NCBI RefSeq assembly: GCF_004000865.1
Contig: NZ_BIMB01000059.1
Span: 1 to 43,823, forward strand
Reading direction: 5' to 3'
Source: Paenibacillus elgii NBRC 100335
GTDB lineage: Bacteria; Bacillota; Bacilli; Paenibacillales; NBRC-103111
Length of the DNA stretch: 43,823 bases
This document shows, piece by piece, positions 40,594 through 43,823 of this stretch (positions are counted from its first letter, which is position 1; each line of letters opens with the position of its first letter). The position numbers and the translations under genes are program-made. The notes below the pieces were generated by a model. It was given only the letters and a program-made list of their open reading frames with translations, was not told the origin of the DNA and ran no database searches.

Positions 40594-40609
40594 CTAAAGC
40601 ACCTCCCAA

Positions 40610-41356
40610 TTATTTCAAGGTATGGGTGCTATCATTATACCAAATTTGCTGCCAAATGCCTTTATTGATGTTGTTTAGAGCTGGAGTATTCCCTTCAAAT
40701 TTGGCATATCCTGCATTCCCATCCCCTTTTAAATAGCCGATAAGAGCATATTCAACGAAGCCTCCAGCGGGAACCATTTTTGCCGTCCAATTCTGCCTTG
40801 CATATGCTTCGCTGCCGGAAGTCTCCTTTGATGCTGACCCAGACTCGCTGATAATAACCCCGGGGTTATAATTTCGGTGTGCTCCATTGGCATCGACAAC
40901 TTTTGTGACACGCCCACCATTAGCGAGATCGAACCTGTACGTAAGTGTCAGGTAAAAAGTTGTAATGCTAACACCTAACACAGTTGACTCCCATTGAGCA
41001 TTCAACGTATTAGGTAGGTCAGAAACCAAAGTAGCTTTTGTTTCTACTGGTACTCCCTCAATCATCACAGTCTGATTTTTGAGTTCCAACACTTTCCCAA
41101 TTTCAGAGGATTGAAGAACTTTCAAAAATTTTTCTTGATCGTAGGAAGAAAGAGCTTTGAATTTTTCCAATACCTCAGTTGCGCCGGGATCAGTCTTTTG
41201 TTTCTCCGTCAAATATTCCACATACCCGGAAACCGTTAAGGAATTGTTTTGACTAGGGGCAGCAGATGCAACGGTGGAGAACATCGCCAAAAAAATGCAT
41301 ACAACGAGCGACCAAAGAGTTACTTTTTTGAAACCATTCGTCATTGATAAAGTCAT
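40610..41356 (-). CDS. Secreted protein of unknown function
   Basis: A 248-residue exported protein with a signal peptide (hydrophobic core about 13-27, cleavage after ASAA near 33). The mature part has a helical N-terminal segment (YLTEKQKTDPGATEVLEKFKALSSYDQEKFLKVL) and a beta-rich C-terminal region (SITTFYLTLTYRF ... NWTAKMVPAGGFVEYALIGYL). No family recognised. AAGGAG lies 8 nt before the ATG. It is followed by a tiny membrane-protein gene and divergent from the HTH-TPR regulator, which may control it. The nested palindrome at its transcription start is notable. Confidence 0.72.
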   Translation of the reverse strand: MTLSMTNGFKKVTLWSLVVCIFLAMFSTVASAAPSQNNSLTVSGYVEYLTEKQKTDPGATEVLEKFKALSSYDQEKFLKVLQSSEIGKVLELKNQTVMIEGVPVETKATLVSDLPNTLNAQWESTVLGVSITTFYLTLTYRFDLANGGRVTKVVDANGAHRNYNPGVIISESGSASKETSGSEAYARQNWTAKMVPAGGFVEYALIGYLKGDGNAGYAKFEGNTPALNNINKGIWQQIWYNDSTHTLK

Positions 41357-41380
41357 TCAAACCGCTCCTTAAAAAATATT

Positions 41381-41412
41381 TTGAACAATGGTCGGCCGAC
41401 TGACTTGTTCAA
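41381..41412. promoter_or_regulatory. Nested palindrome in the 5' region of the secreted-protein gene
   Basis: Outer arms TTGAACAA (41381-41388) and TTGTTCAA (41405-41412) are perfectly complementary and enclose the perfect 10-bp palindrome GTCGGCCGAC (41391-41400). On the minus strand it starts about at the predicted transcription start, so it may be an operator, an RNA stem-loop, or both. Confidence 0.55.
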
Positions 41413-41418
41413 ACATAA

Positions 41419-41424
41419 ATTATC
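41419..41424 (-). promoter_or_regulatory. Possible extended -10 element for the secreted-protein gene
   Basis: Minus strand TGT followed by GATAAT, an extended -10 match; no good -35 hexamer is seen 17 bp upstream. The low-GC region 41430-41590 between the divergent genes shows nothing else clear. Confidence 0.35.
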
Positions 41425-41590
41425 ACAATAATACAAAATATGGGATAGGAATAGGAGTCTATTTTCGTTTTGATAATTTCCTCAAAATGTACAAGTGATT
41501 ACAGTGATTACCAAATAACAGTTAAGCTTTGTAGAAGTTTATCGAATCATCGTGTTTTGTGTAAGAATTTAGGCTGAGAAAATCAATTAA

Positions 41591-41619
41591 TTGTAAGACG
41601 AAACTTACTTTGCTATAAT
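41591..41619 (+). promoter_or_regulatory. Promoter of the HTH-TPR regulator gene
   Basis: TTGTAA (41591-41596), 17-bp spacer, TATAAT (41614-41619), 44 bp before the start codon. Confidence 0.7.
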
Positions 41620-41662
41620 TAAAAATTGTAAAAATATACATTTAAAAGGAAGGTTATGTGCT

Positions 41663-42892
41663 ATGGTGGGCGTTAAATTAAAAACCATCTCAGATATTAT
41701 CTTCCAACTTAGAAAAGAGAAAAATTTGACATACGCAAAACTTGAAGAGCTAACAGGGGTAAGTAAAAGTGTACTAAATCGTATAGAGCGCGGGGAAACG
41801 AAGCGGCTTGAATTTAAAAATTTGAAGGCTATAGCTACCACTTTTCCTGCACAATATTTCGAGATTATGGAGTGTTACCTACAAGAAGAAAATCGGATAA
41901 ACACTTTGTTTGAAGTACTCGAAGAAGTGACTACCTGTGAAAAGAACTTTTTGCTAGTTCCGAAAGTGGGGACGCGGATATTGGAGTTGCATATGGTAGA
42001 GACGGAAGAATCGCTTCGACGATTGCTTGACTTTACCAGAAAAGTAAACCATGATTCACTGAAAATTTCGCTCTATGCAATAATCATAAAGTATTCCAGA
42101 GAACGCGGAGTGCCGTATTACGTAGCCAAAGGGCTGCTTCAAAAGTATTTGATTGAGAGGAACGATTTCGATAAATTGGAAGAATCCTTTCAATCAGGCA
42201 AAGAAATTTTACACTACACTAATTTTTTATCACGTGAGGAGAAAATTACTTATTACTTTAGAATGGTTTTACATGCATATAACATCAAAAAGTTTAAAGA
42301 ATGCATACAACTCTGTGAGGAAGGTCTTCCGCTAGAAAAAGAAGATACTGAACTTAAAGCGAGGGCCTATTTGACGATGATTAATTCATATTCGCAATTA
42401 AAAGATTACGATGCGGTTGAGAAGCACCTGGATACTTTTGAAAACATGAAGAATGATTTTGTTATCGAATCCGCCAAGATTACTCGGGCCTTAACAAAAG
42501 CACGAAAGAAAGAGTTTGATATTGCTATACCGTTGCTTAAAAAATATATGGACGAGGTCAGCTTGGATAATAAGATACACATTGCAGATGAACTACTTGA
42601 AATTTATTTTCAATTAGGGGATTTTAAATCTATTGAAGAAATATTAGAAAGGGAAAAAGAGTTTTTACCTAAACAGCCACTAACGCCACAAAAACTGGCG
42701 TCTATTGGAAAGTTTTATAGATACAAAGGATATTACCAACTTAGTATCGGCTTGCTTGGTCAACAGGTAAAGAGCAAAAAGATCACGGCTGATAACTTGG
42801 CGGAAATGTTCCACGAAGTCGGTCTTATTGCATCTCGTTTGAATCATCAGAGTGATCAGCTTGTCGGTAAAGACGTCATTGGAAGAGGTTAA
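41663..42892 (+). CDS. RRNPP-type regulator: XRE helix-turn-helix plus TPR repeats
   Basis: A 409-residue protein. Residues about 8-62 form an XRE-type helix-turn-helix (IFQLRKEKNLTYAKLEELTGVSKSVLNRIERGE). The remaining roughly 340 residues are helical with TPR-like hairpins (YVAKGLLQKYLIERNDFDKLEESFQSG; YFRMVLHAYNIKKFKECIQLCEEGL; YLTMINSYSQLKDYDAVEKHL; ADELLEIYFQLGDFKSIEEIL). This layout matches peptide-responsive RRNPP regulators (PlcR, NprR, Rgg and AimR groups) and similar proteins common in Paenibacillus. GGAAGG precedes the ATG. No exported signal-peptide gene was found just downstream, so the ligand is unknown. The gene is clearly AT-rich. Confidence 0.83.
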   Translation: MVGVKLKTISDIIFQLRKEKNLTYAKLEELTGVSKSVLNRIERGETKRLEFKNLKAIATTFPAQYFEIMECYLQEENRINTLFEVLEEVTTCEKNFLLVPKVGTRILELHMVETEESLRRLLDFTRKVNHDSLKISLYAIIIKYSRERGVPYYVAKGLLQKYLIERNDFDKLEESFQSGKEILHYTNFLSREEKITYYFRMVLHAYNIKKFKECIQLCEEGLPLEKEDTELKARAYLTMINSYSQLKDYDAVEKHLDTFENMKNDFVIESAKITRALTKARKKEFDIAIPLLKKYMDEVSLDNKIHIADELLEIYFQLGDFKSIEEILEREKEFLPKQPLTPQKLASIGKFYRYKGYYQLSIGLLGQQVKSKKITADNLAEMFHEVGLIASRLNHQSDQLVGKDVIGRG

Positions 42893-42950
42893 AGTAGATG
42901 TAACGGGCCGGAATGAATATAAGTCATTATAAATAAGTGTTTTTCGGTTA

Positions 42951-42986
42951 AAACAGGTGATCATAAACCTGTTTTTTTATTTTTTA
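42951..42986 (+). terminator. Terminator of the HTH-TPR regulator gene
   Basis: AAACAGGT (42951-42958) and ACCTGTTT (42967-42974) with a T-rich tail (tttttttattttttt region) to about 42986. Confidence 0.85.
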
Positions 42987-43087
42987 AAGTTGCACAAAAT
43001 GGAATTACAAGTTTTTTATGAGATGTATGGTACAGTTAATTTTGTGAAAAAACAAAATTGCAATAGTTGAAAAAAGGGGACTGCCAT

Positions 43088-43309
43088 ATGACCATGTTAG
43101 CGAATGGAAAGGAGGCTTGTGTAACCCTTGGACTAAACAATTTAGACGATGGTGCGTTACTCAATGCCATGAAGAACATTCGGAACCAAATGGAAGAAGC
43201 AATACACCAAGGTGAGAGTTTAACGAGTGAATATGTGGTCCAGTTGAGTCAACAATTAGATACATACGTTTTAATTGCTCAAATGCGAAAAATGCGATGT
43301 GTGAGCTAG
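43088..43309 (+). CDS. Spo0E-like aspartyl phosphatase
   Basis: A 73-residue helical protein with the Spo0E signature: IRNQMEEAIHQGESLTSEYVVQLSQQLDTYVL (residues 31-62), including SQQLD (54-58), the conserved S-x-x-x-D motif. Spo0E-family proteins dephosphorylate Spo0A-P and so delay sporulation. ATG at 43088 is preferred over an in-frame TTG at 43067 because AAAAGGGG lies between them; ATG 43094 is also possible. It lies after the terminator of the HTH-TPR gene and 14 bp before the AbrB-like gene. Confidence 0.8.
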   Translation: MTMLANGKEACVTLGLNNLDDGALLNAMKNIRNQMEEAIHQGESLTSEYVVQLSQQLDTYVLIAQMRKMRCVS

Positions 43310-43323
43310 AATGAGGTGTGCTT

Positions 43324-43776
43324 ATGCAAGAGGATAGAAGAACTGGAATTGTTAGAGTGGTCGACAATGTAGGTAGAATCGTAATTCCTACGGAGCTTAG
43401 GCGTATGTTGAATCTGAATCCCAATGTTCAGACGGAGTATTTTTGCGATGACGAGAGAAAGGCGATTATGGTCTATAGATATCACTGCAAAGAATGTTTG
43501 TTTTGTTTGAGTGAGAAACAAGCCATTTACTTCAAAAAATTTTATATTTGTATGCAATGCATTCAAAGCCTTCCGGCGCTTCAAGTTTTCTTGGCGCGGG
43601 TAGAACGTGAACGAGCAAGTGAGAGAAACAAGAAAGAATATACTTCAAGAAGGAAAAAAGCATTGGATCGGCTACATCAAGCGATGAAGGAAAACCCTAG
43701 AGCCTCGCAAAAAGAGTTAGCCCAAATCCTGGGATGTTCTCCAGCATGGGTCAGTAAATTAATTAGGGACCTATAG
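43324..43776 (+). CDS. AbrB-like transition-state regulator fused to zinc knuckle and HTH
   Basis: A 150-residue protein with three parts. Residues 7-53 are an AbrB/SpoVT-type swapped-hairpin DNA-binding domain (GIVRVVDNVGRIVIPTELRRMLN). Residues 55-79 carry Cys55-x2-Cys58-x2-Cys61 and Cys76-x2-Cys79, a probable zinc knuckle. After a basic helix (about 95-118), residues 122-150 form a helix-turn-helix (RASQKELAQILGCSPAWVSKLIRDL). B. subtilis AbrB is about 95 residues with one domain, so this is an extended form with two DNA-binding modules. GAGGTG lies 5 nt before the ATG at 43324; a GTG at 43318 is the alternative. Likely transcribed with the Spo0E-like gene. Confidence 0.8.
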   Translation: MQEDRRTGIVRVVDNVGRIVIPTELRRMLNLNPNVQTEYFCDDERKAIMVYRYHCKECLFCLSEKQAIYFKKFYICMQCIQSLPALQVFLARVERERASERNKKEYTSRRKKALDRLHQAMKENPRASQKELAQILGCSPAWVSKLIRDL

Positions 43777-43823
43777 ATGGATCGGGGGCTAAACATTAGA
43801 AACAAAAAGAGTCCCGGCCAATG

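Noticed and set aside
41663..42892. Assignment as the phage arbitrium receptor AimR
   Set aside because: The fold plan is similar, but no AimP-like peptide gene and no phage genes are visible, so only the broader RRNPP-type call is kept.
42999..43070. A 23-codon frame that might encode a signalling peptide for the HTH-TPR regulator
   Set aside because: No ribosome-binding site, no signal-sequence character, and it lies after the terminator in the likely promoter region of the Spo0E-like gene.
43777..43823. Possible start of a terminator (AAAAAGAGTCCCGGCC) at the window end
   Set aside because: Only one arm is inside the window, so it cannot be judged.

Overview
The window looks like a chromosomal segment from a spore-forming Bacillota of the Paenibacillus type. 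The evidence is strong GGAGG ribosome-binding sites, TTG and GTG starts, lipoprotein signal peptides, a Bacillus-like CotF/alcohol dehydrogenase spore-coat locus, a Spo0E-like protein, an AbrB-like protein, and a CGTase closely resembling those I know from Paenibacillus. No rRNA, tRNA, CRISPR array or intact mobile element was seen.

Layout. 0-9 kb: a secreted GH16 glucanase, then a starch and cyclodextrin utilisation block: GH15 glucoamylase-like enzyme and LacI regulator on the minus strand, divergent from a maltodextrin-type ABC importer (binding protein and two permeases). LacI-type operators (core CAAACGTTTG) surround the divergent promoters, and a 17-bp identical copy lies inside the GH15 gene. 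9-12 kb: an MFS remnant and a five-gene CotF-like/zinc alcohol dehydrogenase operon. 12-16 kb: an AT-richer stretch with small membrane proteins (CBO0543-like pair), a royal-jelly-protein-like beta-propeller and an NTF2-like protein. 16-20 kb: secreted CGTase and cytoplasmic GH13 cyclomaltodextrinase-type enzyme, each with its own promoter and a leader hairpin. The CGTase, importer, GH13 and GH15 form a plausible path: starch to cyclodextrins outside the cell, uptake, ring opening and hydrolysis inside. The ABC ATPase is not in the window.

20-28 kb: a TylF-like methyltransferase, TetR plus flavoprotein monooxygenase, an LCM-type methyltransferase, TrmB-azlC-azlD, and MarR plus a serine hydrolase. 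Several regulators have clear palindromes beside their promoters. 28-30 kb: a tight three-gene operon of a PmtA-like methyltransferase, a 66-residue membrane protein and an S-adenosylhomocysteine hydrolase homologue that has lost several catalytic residues. 30-40 kb: a hypothetical protein coupled to a metallophosphoesterase, an ECF sigma/anti-sigma pair, a two-component system coupled to a lipoprotein, a secreted protein, and a polysaccharide deacetylase followed by an orphan solute-binding lipoprotein.

40-43.8 kb: an AT-richer region with two tiny membrane-protein genes whose apparent start is ATA, a secreted protein behind a nested palindrome, an RRNPP-type HTH-TPR regulator, a Spo0E-like phosphatase and an AbrB/zinc-knuckle/HTH fusion. 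The best candidates for undescribed biology are the methyltransferase/membrane protein/SAHH-pseudoenzyme operon, the terminator-type leader of the GH13 gene, the ATA-start small genes and the RRNPP-Spo0E-AbrB cluster. All functions are read from sequence patterns and memory of families; no search was run.
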